From positions 1 through 22,277 of the IMG/VR virus record IMGVR_UViG_3300033996_001049: a stretch of 22,277 nt of DNA; one strand, written 5' to 3'. Position 1 is the first letter of the stretch. Every line of letters begins with the position of its first letter. Below the pieces are notes generated by a model. The model was not told where the DNA came from and made no database searches. It saw nothing but the letters and a program-made list of their open reading frames with translations. This document shows positions 14,462 through 21,109 of the stretch, piece by piece. Both the position numbers and the translations under genes were made by a program. Source of the DNA: a virus.

Positions 14462-15007
14462 ATGGTTAAACGCAAATCCCGAACTCCCAAACAAGCATCT
14501 GAACCCTCCTGCGAATCTGATGCGTTGCTTGTAACTAACGATCTTGTTACATCAACGCATTTTTTCGTACATGGGACTCCTACTACGCAAGGTAGTAAAT
14601 CCCTAATGCGTGTTCGCGGTCGTGTAATGATGATTGAAACTAGCAAAGGTCTTCACGCGTGGCGATCAGCGGTAGCAACCTCTGCGGTCAAAGCAGGGAT
14701 TAAAATATCCGAAGGCGACGTTGCTATCAAAATTATCGCATATTGGGTTCGTCCTCAATGTCATGTGACATCAGAAGGATTACCGCGCAAATCCTGCCCT
14801 CCACGCCCGAGATATGCAGACTGTGACAAACTAGCCCGTGCGATATGCGACGCATTAGCGGGAATCGCATACCGCAATGACAGGCAAGTTGCTGTACTTA
14901 CCGTAGAGCGGAAATGGTGCGAAGAAAATCAATCTACAGGTGCAATGATTACCGTAGAAAAATTACCCGCATTGCCGCTCGATTGCTTGAAACCTTCATT
15001 GAAGTAG
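14462..15007 (+). CDS. rusA: RusA-like Holliday junction resolvase
   Basis: A 181-residue protein of the RusA family, which resolves four-way junctions formed in phage recombination and replication. Family features seen are 'HGTPTTQGSKSLM' (38-50), 'WVRPQCH' (95-101), the catalytic 'ADCDKLARAICDALAG' (119-134) and 'YRNDRQV' (137-143). Asp120, Asp122 and Asp140 correspond to the three essential aspartates of E. coli RusA. The usual 'PD.DN/DKL' is 'AD.DKL' and the usual 'DD.QV' is 'ND.QV', small changes that leave the catalytic set. The first ~30 residues are a polar extension. CGGGAG lies 10 bases before the ATG. Its 3' end contains the promoter of the ERF operon. Confidence 0.9.
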   Translation: MVKRKSRTPKQASEPSCESDALLVTNDLVTSTHFFVHGTPTTQGSKSLMRVRGRVMMIETSKGLHAWRSAVATSAVKAGIKISEGDVAIKIIAYWVRPQCHVTSEGLPRKSCPPRPRYADCDKLARAICDALAGIAYRNDRQVAVLTVERKWCEENQSTGAMITVEKLPALPLDCLKPSLK

Positions 15008-15015
15008 GGTATCTT
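14987..15015 (+). promoter_or_regulatory. Rightward promoter of the ERF operon, inside the 3' end of rusA
   Basis: -35 TTGAAA (14987-14992), a 17-base spacer CCTTCATTGAAGTAGGG, and -10 TATCTT (15010-15015). The spacer has the shared CCT...AGGG ends and an internal CTTCA/TGAAG inverted repeat. The start site would be about 20 bases before the ERF ATG. Confidence 0.78.
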
Positions 15016-15042
15016 TCCTTTGCCGAAAACGGCGGAGGACAT

Positions 15043-15816
15043 ATGCATCATTCAGAAAGCATTTCAAAACTTGTCACGGCACTTACGTTAGCGCAGTTAA
15101 AAACAAAGAACCCTGCGCTCGATAAAGCGCACCCTCACTTCCGAGGATTTCGGTACGCGTCACTTGGATCTCACATTGACGCTATCCGAGAAGTGTTTGC
15201 AGAGAACGGTCTTGCGATTCTGCAGGGGGTTCAATCGGATGGGCCTACCGTATCTGTCACGACCATGATCTGCCACACATCAGGCGAGTGGATCAAGAGT
15301 ACGGTCGGTATGACCCTAGCGGAGAATGCTACGGCTCAAAACATCGGGTCATGTGTTACATACCTTCGTCGTTATCAACTCGCGGCGATGACCATGCTTA
15401 CAGGAGAGGATGACACTGATGCGGAAGATGATCGCCGCGAAAAGGAGCCTCCAAAGCCGCGCCCTGCTGCGCCGTCCGCGCCTGCCCGTAAGGATGATGT
15501 GTTCTCGCCGCAACCTACGGGCAATGCTGCCAAGCCTAAAGCCGCATCACCACGCAAATGGCCTGACGCGGGTTCGGATGTAATCCGTGTAGAGAAGGTA
15601 GTTGACCGTGGAGATGTCATCGCGTTGCTATGCGCTCACGCGGTGCATTCATCCGCATGGGTAAGCGCACCAAAGTCAATCGCATCTGACGTAAGAGCGG
15701 AACAGACTCTTGAACTTGATTGGGTGTGGAATACCGCAGGGTTTTATGAGGCAAAGTCCATCAAAGAAGCACCGCGGTTCCGAGATTTGATCGCAAAGGG
15801 TGAAATCCCATTCTAA
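15043..15816 (+). CDS. erf: ERF-family single-strand annealing protein with SSB-like C-terminal tip
   Basis: A 257-residue ERF (essential recombination function) annealing protein, which anneals complementary single strands in phage recombination. The ATG at 15043 has GGAGGA upstream and follows its own promoter; the frame is open further back but into rusA. The ERF core is residues ~1-125, with 'RYASLGSHIDAIREVFAENG', 'HTSGEWIKST' and 'IGSCVTYLRRYQLAAM', then 'GEDDTDAED'. A Pro/Ala-rich linker (~133-175) leads to a C-terminal domain (~178-245) that may be OB-fold-like. The protein ends 'GEIPF', close to the 'DDIPF' tip by which bacterial SSB recruits partners, suggesting host SSB-binding proteins are recruited. 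That last point is inference. Confidence 0.9.
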   Translation: MHHSESISKLVTALTLAQLKTKNPALDKAHPHFRGFRYASLGSHIDAIREVFAENGLAILQGVQSDGPTVSVTTMICHTSGEWIKSTVGMTLAENATAQNIGSCVTYLRRYQLAAMTMLTGEDDTDAEDDRREKEPPKPRPAAPSAPARKDDVFSPQPTGNAAKPKAASPRKWPDAGSDVIRVEKVVDRGDVIALLCAHAVHSSAWVSAPKSIASDVRAEQTLELDWVWNTAGFYEAKSIKEAPRFRDLIAKGEIPF

Positions 15817-15821
15817 AAATC

Positions 15822-16148
15822 ATGGAACACTCCAAGAACATCTGCAATATCGCAACTGCGATGATGGAACACGAAGTAATGAGCCGTAAAGACGGAGAGT
15901 TGTTACTCGCAGCAGCAGACGAAATCATCCGCTTACAGGCCGAGGTGGAAACACTTCGTGAATCCAAACGCAAGGAAGCAGAGTATTTAGGTTTGACGCT
16001 AGAGCAAATGGCTGTTCGGTTAGCCGCGATGAATACACGGCTTGAATCCGAGTTGCATGTCGCAAGAATGCAAGCGCACCTTTTGCGTCTTCAAGATAGT
16101 GACAGGAAACTTGACATCGGGCCGAATGCCCTGAAGGGATCAAAATGA
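15822..16148 (+). CDS. Small coiled-coil protein in the ERF operon
   Basis: A 108-residue helical protein. Residues ~25-95 form a near-continuous coiled coil ('LLLAAADEIIRLQAEVETLR', 'MAVRLAAMNTRLESELHVAR'). The ATG is five bases after the ERF stop, so it has little room for its own ribosome binding site and may be coupled. Its stop overlaps the next ATG (ATGA). It resembles the many small coiled-coil proteins of phage early regions. I assign no function. Confidence 0.72.
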   Translation: MEHSKNICNIATAMMEHEVMSRKDGELLLAAADEIIRLQAEVETLRESKRKEAEYLGLTLEQMAVRLAAMNTRLESELHVARMQAHLLRLQDSDRKLDIGPNALKGSK

Positions 16149-16654
16149 GCCTTTATCAAATCACATCCGAGTTGGTTAGCCTAATTGATGCGTTTGACCG
16201 GTTCGGGCATGAATCGCAAGAAGCAGCCGATGCAATCAAAGAACATACTGATGCGATCGTAGAAGCATTCGATGCAAAGGCTGATGATTATGCAGCCCTT
16301 ATTCGGATCGCTGAAACACGAGCAGCGGCACGAAACGAAGAATCCGAGCGCATGCGGAAACTCGCTCAAGATGATGAGGCATTAGCCGCACGATTGCGAA
16401 CCGCGTTGATGGATGCCATGAAGCGCACTAACCGAACCAAGGTTCAAACTGCTAGGTTCAAGTTGTCTGTGCAAAACAATGGCGGAAAAATCCCCGTAAT
16501 TATCAACGATGAGAATGCGTTGCCCGAAGAGTTCCGAGTGCCTAAAGTCACTATCATCATTGATAAAGAAGCACTGCGTGAGAAACTGGAAAGCGGTGTT
16601 GCAGTATCAGGCGCTTCGCTTGGTGAACGCGGTCAACGACTCAACCTAAAGTGA
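16145..16654 (+). CDS. Siphovirus Gp157-family protein
   Basis: A 169-residue protein of the Sipho_Gp157 family (first known from streptococcal phages, where it was linked to phage resistance; the role is unclear). Typical features are a long N-terminal helical part rich in Ala/Glu ('AKADDYAALIRIAETRAAAR', 'EESERMRKLAQ'), a central 'LRTALMDAMKRTNRTKVQTARF' region, then 'KLSVQNNGGKIPVIINDENA' and 'LPEEFRVPKVTIIIDKEALR' with a Gly-rich end. It is commonly found next to ERF or RecT-type recombination genes, as here. It is the last gene of the ERF operon and is followed by a UUCG hairpin and a strong terminator. Confidence 0.9.
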   Translation: MSLYQITSELVSLIDAFDRFGHESQEAADAIKEHTDAIVEAFDAKADDYAALIRIAETRAAARNEESERMRKLAQDDEALAARLRTALMDAMKRTNRTKVQTARFKLSVQNNGGKIPVIINDENALPEEFRVPKVTIIIDKEALREKLESGVAVSGASLGERGQRLNLK

Positions 16655-16662
16655 CTCCTCCA

Positions 16663-16714
16663 CAGGGTTCGCCCTGTCCCACCCTCATTTGCTGCATGGG
16701 GGTGGGTTTTTTTT
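16663..16714 (+). terminator. Double hairpin with strong intrinsic terminator
   Basis: First a CAGGG-TTCG-CCCTG stem with a stable tetraloop (16663-16676), then CCCACCC (16678-16684) pairing with GGGTGGG (16700-16706), followed by eight T residues. It ends the ERF/Gp157 unit just before the next promoter. Confidence 0.93.
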
Positions 16715-16735
16715 GATTAACACCACGCTTGCCTC

Positions 16736-16764
16736 TTGACCCCTTCGCAAGCGAAGGGTAAAGT
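16736..16764 (+). promoter_or_regulatory. Rightward promoter with a perfect-arm palindrome in the spacer
   Basis: -35 TTGACC (16736-16741), a 17-base spacer, and -10 TAAAGT (16759-16764). Positions 16741-16758 read CCCTTCGC-AA-GCGAAGGG, two perfect 8-base arms, filling the space between the boxes. A protein bound there would block or reshape polymerase binding. Confidence 0.87.
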
Positions 16765-16806
16765 ACAAGGATCGGGAACTCCCCCGAACACAGGAAGGAA
16801 CCTGAA

Positions 16807-17190
16807 ATGCCTTTATCTGAAAGGAAACGGATGGCAAAGAAGATCAAGATTACTCAGATGCGATCGGTTCATGGATCTAAAGTTCAATCACGCGATGCAA
16901 TGATGCGACAGGCAATCGCGGATGATGAGCGAAATAACAACGGACTGATGTTCGGTCGATCAGTCAGCGGATTTTTTACGGAAAACGGTGCATACCCCGA
17001 GCATTGGGATTGCATCCAAGTAGGACGGAATAGAGCGTATCTACGCCGCACTCCGACTCATCCGATGCAAACAACCGCGTTCTATTGTTACGAGCCATCA
17101 ACAGAGTTCGGTGGCCGACATACTCAACCGAGATTTGGTTGGGTAAGCGAATCGGAAGTTGGGTGTGAGCCATTGGAGAATTGCGAATGA
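16807..17190 (+). CDS. Hypothetical protein (127 aa)
   Basis: A 127-residue protein of unknown function, first gene after the palindromic promoter. The ATG at 16807 has AGGAAGGA about 8-10 bases upstream. A second ATG at 16831 (residue 9) also has a good site (AAAGGAAA), so the true start is uncertain. The N-terminus is strongly basic ('SERKRMAKKIKITQMRS'). The C-terminal part is aromatic ('GAYPEHWDCIQVGRNRAYLR', 'TTAFYCYEPSTEFG', 'RFGWVSESEVG') and looks like a small beta-rich domain. No catalytic motif is visible. Its stop overlaps the next ATG. Confidence 0.68.
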   Translation: MPLSERKRMAKKIKITQMRSVHGSKVQSRDAMMRQAIADDERNNNGLMFGRSVSGFFTENGAYPEHWDCIQVGRNRAYLRRTPTHPMQTTAFYCYEPSTEFGGRHTQPRFGWVSESEVGCEPLENCE

Positions 17191-17318
17191 TCTTGTGCAA
17201 GTCTTTTGATTCTCTTGCACGCGCTAGAGCACTAAAAAGAGCATTGCGCAATACTGGTGCGAATAACGTGCGGATCTACAAAAACGGTTCTTATTGGATC
17301 GTTGAGTGGAGCGCATAG
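17187..17318 (+). CDS. Very small hypothetical protein (43 aa)
   Basis: A 43-residue protein starting at an ATG at 17187 that overlaps the preceding stop (ATGA). The sequence 'DSLARARALKRALRNTGANN' followed by 'VRIYKNGSYWIVEWS' reads as one helix and a beta hairpin, a sensible small fold. The pattern 'SLARARALKRALR' with 'IYKNGSYWIVEW' suggests a compact RNA- or protein-binding module, but I have no family to name. A terminator follows 20 bases after the stop, which fits a two-gene operon. Confidence 0.6.
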   Translation: MILCKSFDSLARARALKRALRNTGANNVRIYKNGSYWIVEWSA

Positions 17319-17338
17319 AAAAGTCTTTTCTCAAACAT

Positions 17339-17375
17339 GGCTGTGGTGAGCGCAATGCTCATCACGGCCTTTTTT
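17339..17375 (+). terminator. Intrinsic terminator
   Basis: A 13-base stem (17339-17351 with 17357-17369, two G-U pairs) and a GCAAT loop, followed by six T residues. It closes the two-gene unit that starts at the 16736 promoter. Confidence 0.93.
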
Positions 17376-17405
17376 ATTGTTACTGCAAAATCCCGCCCCC
17401 TCCCC

Positions 17406-17434
17406 TTGACCCCTTCGCAAGCGTAGGGTATATT
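17406..17434 (+). promoter_or_regulatory. Rightward promoter with palindromic spacer
   Basis: -35 TTGACC (17406-17411), a 17-base spacer CCTTCGCAAGCGTAGGG, and -10 TATATT (17429-17434). It is nearly identical to the promoter at 16736-16764: the spacers differ at one base. Confidence 0.9.
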
Positions 17435-17479
17435 ACTTATGTCAGGAATGACCCTGACCAAACTGAAGGATTCAGACCT

Positions 17480-17845
17480 ATGCTCGACACGCTTTCATTT
17501 GCAATCATTCACTCGGATTTAGTCAACGCATTGTCTACCTACCAAGATCGCGCTGATGCGTTAGAGGTAGCAATTTCCGTTACTGACCTACCGACATCAC
17601 AAACCTGTAGAGGTTTGTTTGTAAGCATCACCGCTCGAATTGGAGCGGAGCAACGCGCAATCCGATGGAATATGGGATGCCAAATCAAAGGCAACGTCTT
17701 TATGAAGATGCATTTCTTGCCGCTGAACGCCACTATGTCAGATAGTGAAACCCCACTCAAGCACATGGAACATTTCTTGGATGTCAACAACCTTGTGATG
17801 GACATCTGCAAGGAACTTGCAGCAGCAGCAGGAGGTGCAGCGTGA
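17480..17845 (+). CDS. Hypothetical protein (121 aa)
   Basis: A 121-residue protein starting at the ATG at 17480, about 40 bases after its promoter, with GAAGGA upstream. The frame is open to 17306, but that passes through the terminator and promoter and is not used. No family is recognised. It has an alpha/beta look: a first helix ('SDLVNALSTYQDRADALEVA'), strands ('GLFVSITARIG', 'VFMKMHFLPLNATM') and a C-terminal helix ending in an Ala-rich tail. The stop overlaps the next start region. Early-expressed single-promoter unit with two downstream genes. Confidence 0.7.
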   Translation: MLDTLSFAIIHSDLVNALSTYQDRADALEVAISVTDLPTSQTCRGLFVSITARIGAEQRAIRWNMGCQIKGNVFMKMHFLPLNATMSDSETPLKHMEHFLDVNNLVMDICKELAAAAGGAA

Positions 17846-17928
17846 ACGACGAAAGCGACAACGAGTTTTGGTTTGCACTAGGTGTCGGATTCGTCGTAAT
17901 CATCATGTTGATCCTTTTGCCGTGGTAA
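17842..17928 (+). CDS. Tiny single-pass membrane protein (28 aa)
   Basis: A 28-residue peptide from a GTG at 17842 with a strong GGAGG site 7 bases upstream, overlapping the preceding stop (GTGA). After an acidic head (NDESDNE), residues ~9-27 ('FWFALGVGFVVIIMLILLP') form one transmembrane helix ending in Trp. Charge distribution suggests the N-terminus may lie outside. Function unknown. Such peptides in phages include superinfection-exclusion and lysis modulators. Confidence 0.62.
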   Translation: MNDESDNEFWFALGVGFVVIIMLILLPW

Positions 17929-17956
17929 CGCACCTTTTCTGTAGAGTTGAATTAAC

Positions 17957-18358
17957 ATGCAAACATTCCTTCCCTACCCCGACTTTTCAAAATCTGCAGC
18001 GTGTCTTGATCGCTTGCGTCTTGGCAAGCAACGCGTAGAGTGTGTGCAAATCCTCAACGCGTTACGCGGAGCAAGCAGGGGATGGGTCAACCATCCAGCC
18101 ACAAGAATGTGGCGCGGGTACGAACCCGCTCTCTGCAATTACACTCGTATGTGCATTGTTGAGTGGGTTGCGCGTGGTTACAAGAACACGATGCCAATGC
18201 AACCGCTGTTTGAAAACGCGGAAATGCCGCCATGGTTCGGCAACCCCGACTTTCACGCATCGCACCGAAGTAATTTGCTGCGGAAAGATTTTGAGTTCTA
18301 CTCAAAAATGGGGTGGACAGAACCCTCGACCCTCGCGTATATTTGGCCTGTCGCCTAG
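17957..18358 (+). CDS. Pyrimidine-dimer DNA glycosylase-like protein (MSMEG_6728 family)
   Basis: A 133-residue protein of the family related to T4 endonuclease V (Pyr_excise), which removes UV-made pyrimidine dimers. The start 'MQTFLPYPDFSKSAACLDRL' and 'RLGKQRVECVQILNALRG' followed by 'GWVNHPATRMWRGYEPAL' are the hallmark of the MSMEG_6728 group. Whether this group has glycosylase activity is not settled. A repair role for phage or host DNA is plausible. There is no clear ribosome binding site in front of the ATG at 17957; GTAGAG is the nearest match. It is the last gene before a pair of hairpins and a terminator. Confidence 0.85.
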   Translation: MQTFLPYPDFSKSAACLDRLRLGKQRVECVQILNALRGASRGWVNHPATRMWRGYEPALCNYTRMCIVEWVARGYKNTMPMQPLFENAEMPPWFGNPDFHASHRSNLLRKDFEFYSKMGWTEPSTLAYIWPVA

Positions 18359-18364
18359 CGACTC

Positions 18365-18456
18365 TGCGGCGGGGTGAGTTCCGCATTCCTCCCCCGCCGC
18401 AACGATCATCTTTTCCCCCGACTACGCGCTGTGCAGAACGGCGCGTGGTTTTTTTT
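18365..18456 (+). terminator. Strong hairpin plus intrinsic terminator at the convergent junction
   Basis: TGCGGCGGGG (18365-18374) pairs with CCCCGCCGCA (18392-18401). A second stem, CTACGCGC (18422-18429) with GCGCGTGG (18441-18448, one G-T pair), is followed by eight T residues. It ends the rightward genes before the leftward block whose last gene stops at 18502. Confidence 0.92.
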
Positions 18457-18501
18457 GACAATCCCCCGCATCATCCATAACGCAGGGAATTGGGGATTGG
18501 C

Positions 18502-18942
18502 TTACTCGTCAGGGTCGCCTAACAACTCTTGCTTCGGCGGGTCAGGTTGCTTAAACGGCACAAGTTTGTTCAAGGCTTCGCGGCGTTTGCCACACCCGCC
18601 ACAAGGCTTGATACCTACCGCGCTCGTAACGCTCGCAACAACGTCCCCTAAACCCCGCCAGCCGCCTTTGGCGGGTTCGGAGGGGGCTGAGGAGGAGGAA
18701 GGGTTGCTACGCCTTGGTGATGATTCCCCTGCCTTCTGCGAAACGCCGCCGTCTAGCAGGGGCGGGTTGGCAAAGTCGCCGTTTCGCGACAAGCGCGAGG
18801 GGCATTCGGCGCACCCTGCAACATCTAAATCCTGACGGCACATAGGCGAGCCGACTCGAACTGCCCAATGCTGGCAATCGACAACAGGCAGGGAAACACC
18901 GCGAACAGTGATGATGGCATTCGTTAGATGGCTCATCCGCAT
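18502..18942 (-). CDS. Phage protein with C-terminal 'CGGC' zinc-finger-like motif
   Basis: A 146-residue protein. Its first ~50 residues have 'VDCQHWAVRVGSPMCRQDLD' and 'VAGCAECPSRLS', several Cys pairs that could hold metal. The middle (~55-95) is Ser/Pro/Gly-rich linker. The end, 'GLGDVVASVTSAVGIKPCGG' then 'CGKRREALNKLVPF', matches a pattern I recall from many phage proteins ('TGIKPCGGCKKRQEKLN'), of unknown function. ATGs at 18942 and 18936 are both possible; the latter gives the usual ATGA overlap with the upstream gene. Confidence 0.68.
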   Translation of the reverse strand: MRMSHLTNAIITVRGVSLPVVDCQHWAVRVGSPMCRQDLDVAGCAECPSRLSRNGDFANPPLLDGGVSQKAGESSPRRSNPSSSSAPSEPAKGGWRGLGDVVASVTSAVGIKPCGGCGKRREALNKLVPFKQPDPPKQELLGDPDE

Positions 18943-20870
18943 GGATCCAAACGTAGGTCACGCGCTGTAGTTTCGCAGAAGATCGCAGGATTTTGGAACG
19001 CGTCGGAAACGCACGGAACAGGCAATGGATGTTCCAAATCCCACAACGAACAATCGGGATAATCGGGTGGGCAACACGGCGCGACTGAATACAGCAGCGG
19101 GAAGCAGCGGCATTCATAAAGCGAGCCGCTCATCCCATTTGAAAGCGTATAAAACCCTGGAACGGTGTATGGCGGCGCAGGAGGGACGTGAACAATGACA
19201 TCGCTCATCGGGTATCCGCTACGCGCAGGGCATTGTTCCACTAACTGAATTGCACCATTCGGTGCAACGCAAATCTCAATATCTCTTTGCGGTTGCTCCG
19301 TTTCCATAAACGAGTACCGCGAACCGTTTGCGTATTCAGGCATGGACAAGCAATCAATGAACCCAATTTGATCCGCTGAAATTTTGCTAACGGTCGTTTC
19401 AAACTGAACACCAAAAGCCAAACTGTATATGCAGTTTGGAGCAACCGTGTATTGCGGATCGGTGATGACCCCTAAACGCTGTTCAAAGCAAACGTATTTC
19501 TTCTTGCTTACGCCGCTCAATACCACCTGAATCTGTTCAGTAGCAGGAATGTATTGCACAAAGGAAACTTCTAGTTCATCTCCTTCTTGATATTGCGGTC
19601 GCTGATTCGCAACTTCCCAATCGCATTTCTCACAGCCCTGCCGATTCCCGAACCAAAACAGATCAGGCCACGGTGAATTGAGAACCTCAACCTGAACGCT
19701 TGCTCCGATTCGGTTGTTGACCTTCTCCGCAAGTCGCGTTGCGTTACCTGACAACATTCTGACCTGTAGGCCGCAAATGTTCACGTCGTACGTTGACATC
19801 GGCCCCCAGCACGTTGGGTAAGACCCCGCGCCGAACCTCACGAATTGCGTTCGCACCCATGTATCAAGTGCAGCAGAATCGGTTGGGTCAACGCCTTCAG
19901 ACAATGGGATGCACTTGTTGAACCACAGCCGCAACAAATCTTCCTGCTGATACTCCGTACCGACGTTAGTGCAGTTTTGAACCAAATAGCACGTCGTAAC
20001 CTTGTATGACTTGAGGTAATCCAACACGTTGCCATTCTCACACGCTAATGGATCGTCAGCGCATGGATCTGATCCGCCGCAACAATCAAGGGATACGAAT
20101 GCCCAGCAATCAGGGCATTGTGATTTGACAATGAATTCCTGTTCGACCTGATTCGGACAGGAAAACGGTTGTGGGAGACAGTCGTAGCCGCCGCTAGGAT
20201 CGGGAACGGGTACGCCGTTTAGGAACTTGCACGGCTCGCAATAGCCAAGAAAAGTTTCGCAATCCACCGTGACTTTTACAACCCGATCAGGTGGCCCGTG
20301 ATCGCAACGCACATTCGGCGGAACCCCTGGAACGGTCACGCACAACGATAGTTGTGAAGTGATCTTGTTAGGTCTACCTTTGACCGTCCCGTACTGATCG
20401 CAGAGCGTGTAGCAATCCGCAATCAATTCGACGCACGGAAATTCAACGGGATCAGGGTTTACAACGACAGGGCCGCATCCAGGAATGATGACATTCGCCA
20501 TTGTTCCTGGCGGCATCAGCGTTGTGTCATACGGATTTGGCCGACAACATGACCCGCCGTTTCTATCAAACACTGCTACTAGCGTTCCTACGTTCACAGG
20601 CCACGGACTAGAAGGGTTTGGGCATGGGCCAACGTCCGTTCCAACTAGATTGTAGAAACAACACTTGTATGAAAAGATGTAGCACTTATTAAAGTCAGGC
20701 GGTGTAGGAATACCAAGAAACTTTAGGTACGCCTCGCAGAAATCAATTCGATCGGGAGCGTTCTCGCAATCGTTGTAGGGACAGCATTCAGGCATCAAAT
20801 CAGGACACTTGAGCGCGTAGTACCGAATACCGTCATCGCAGCAACACGCCGCAGTCGTAACGCCGCTCAT
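18933..20870 (-). CDS. Cysteine-rich virion-type protein of unknown function (645 aa)
   Basis: A 645-residue protein that I do not recognise. About 51 Cys (near 8 percent by hand count) are spread over the whole length, often as CC, CPxC or CxxC, with many Pro, Asn and Gly. It has no signal peptide or membrane segment, so the Cys are more likely metal ligands or disulfides formed in the virion after release than in a secreted host protein. Parts such as 'GDELEVSFVQYIPATEQIQV' (about residue 425) are beta-rich, as in fibre or spike proteins. Size and the late-gene context (lysis and tail genes just upstream) suggest a virion structural protein. The start overlaps the HTH gene stop (ATGA). Confidence 0.75.
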   Translation of the reverse strand: MSGVTTAACCCDDGIRYYALKCPDLMPECCPYNDCENAPDRIDFCEAYLKFLGIPTPPDFNKCYIFSYKCCFYNLVGTDVGPCPNPSSPWPVNVGTLVAVFDRNGGSCCRPNPYDTTLMPPGTMANVIIPGCGPVVVNPDPVEFPCVELIADCYTLCDQYGTVKGRPNKITSQLSLCVTVPGVPPNVRCDHGPPDRVVKVTVDCETFLGYCEPCKFLNGVPVPDPSGGYDCLPQPFSCPNQVEQEFIVKSQCPDCWAFVSLDCCGGSDPCADDPLACENGNVLDYLKSYKVTTCYLVQNCTNVGTEYQQEDLLRLWFNKCIPLSEGVDPTDSAALDTWVRTQFVRFGAGSYPTCWGPMSTYDVNICGLQVRMLSGNATRLAEKVNNRIGASVQVEVLNSPWPDLFWFGNRQGCEKCDWEVANQRPQYQEGDELEVSFVQYIPATEQIQVVLSGVSKKKYVCFEQRLGVITDPQYTVAPNCIYSLAFGVQFETTVSKISADQIGFIDCLSMPEYANGSRYSFMETEQPQRDIEICVAPNGAIQLVEQCPARSGYPMSDVIVHVPPAPPYTVPGFYTLSNGMSGSLYECRCFPLLYSVAPCCPPDYPDCSLWDLEHPLPVPCVSDAFQNPAIFCETTARDLRLDPCG

Positions 20871-21109
20871 TTGTTCTTGCGTCCTCTTGCACGATTGAAC
20901 CCGTGTGCTTCCTCAAACTCTGCGAGTACGTCCGCGTGAACGCGACGATCCTTTGAATACGGCAAGCGAAACCCGATGAGTTTTCCCGTATCTATCCATT
21001 TCGCCACAAGTCGCGACGAGACACCTAACCGTGTGGCGATTTGGCCTGTCGTTAGCCAATTCGCTCCATCGTACTCGTGTTCAGGACGGAGTTGGTTACG
21101 GGCTTTCAT
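20867..21109 (-). CDS. Small MerR/excisionase-type helix-turn-helix protein
   Basis: An 80-residue protein with an excisionase-type winged HTH (HTH_17): 'WLTTGQIATRLGVSSRLVAK' then 'WIDTGKLIGFRLPYSKDRRV' and 'HADVLAEFEEAHG' (residues ~18-70). This fold binds DNA in excisionases and small regulators. The C-terminus is basic. No integrase is visible in the window, so a regulatory role in late expression or packaging is as likely as excision. It overlaps the lipoprotein gene before it by 14 bases and the Cys-rich gene after it by four. Confidence 0.83.
   Translation of the reverse strand: MKARNQLRPEHEYDGANWLTTGQIATRLGVSSRLVAKWIDTGKLIGFRLPYSKDRRVHADVLAEFEEAHGFNRARGRKNK

Noticed and set aside
18374-18835. 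A 153-codon plus-strand frame
   Set aside because: It is antisense to the CGGC-motif protein, starts between terminator stems and has no coherent protein sequence.
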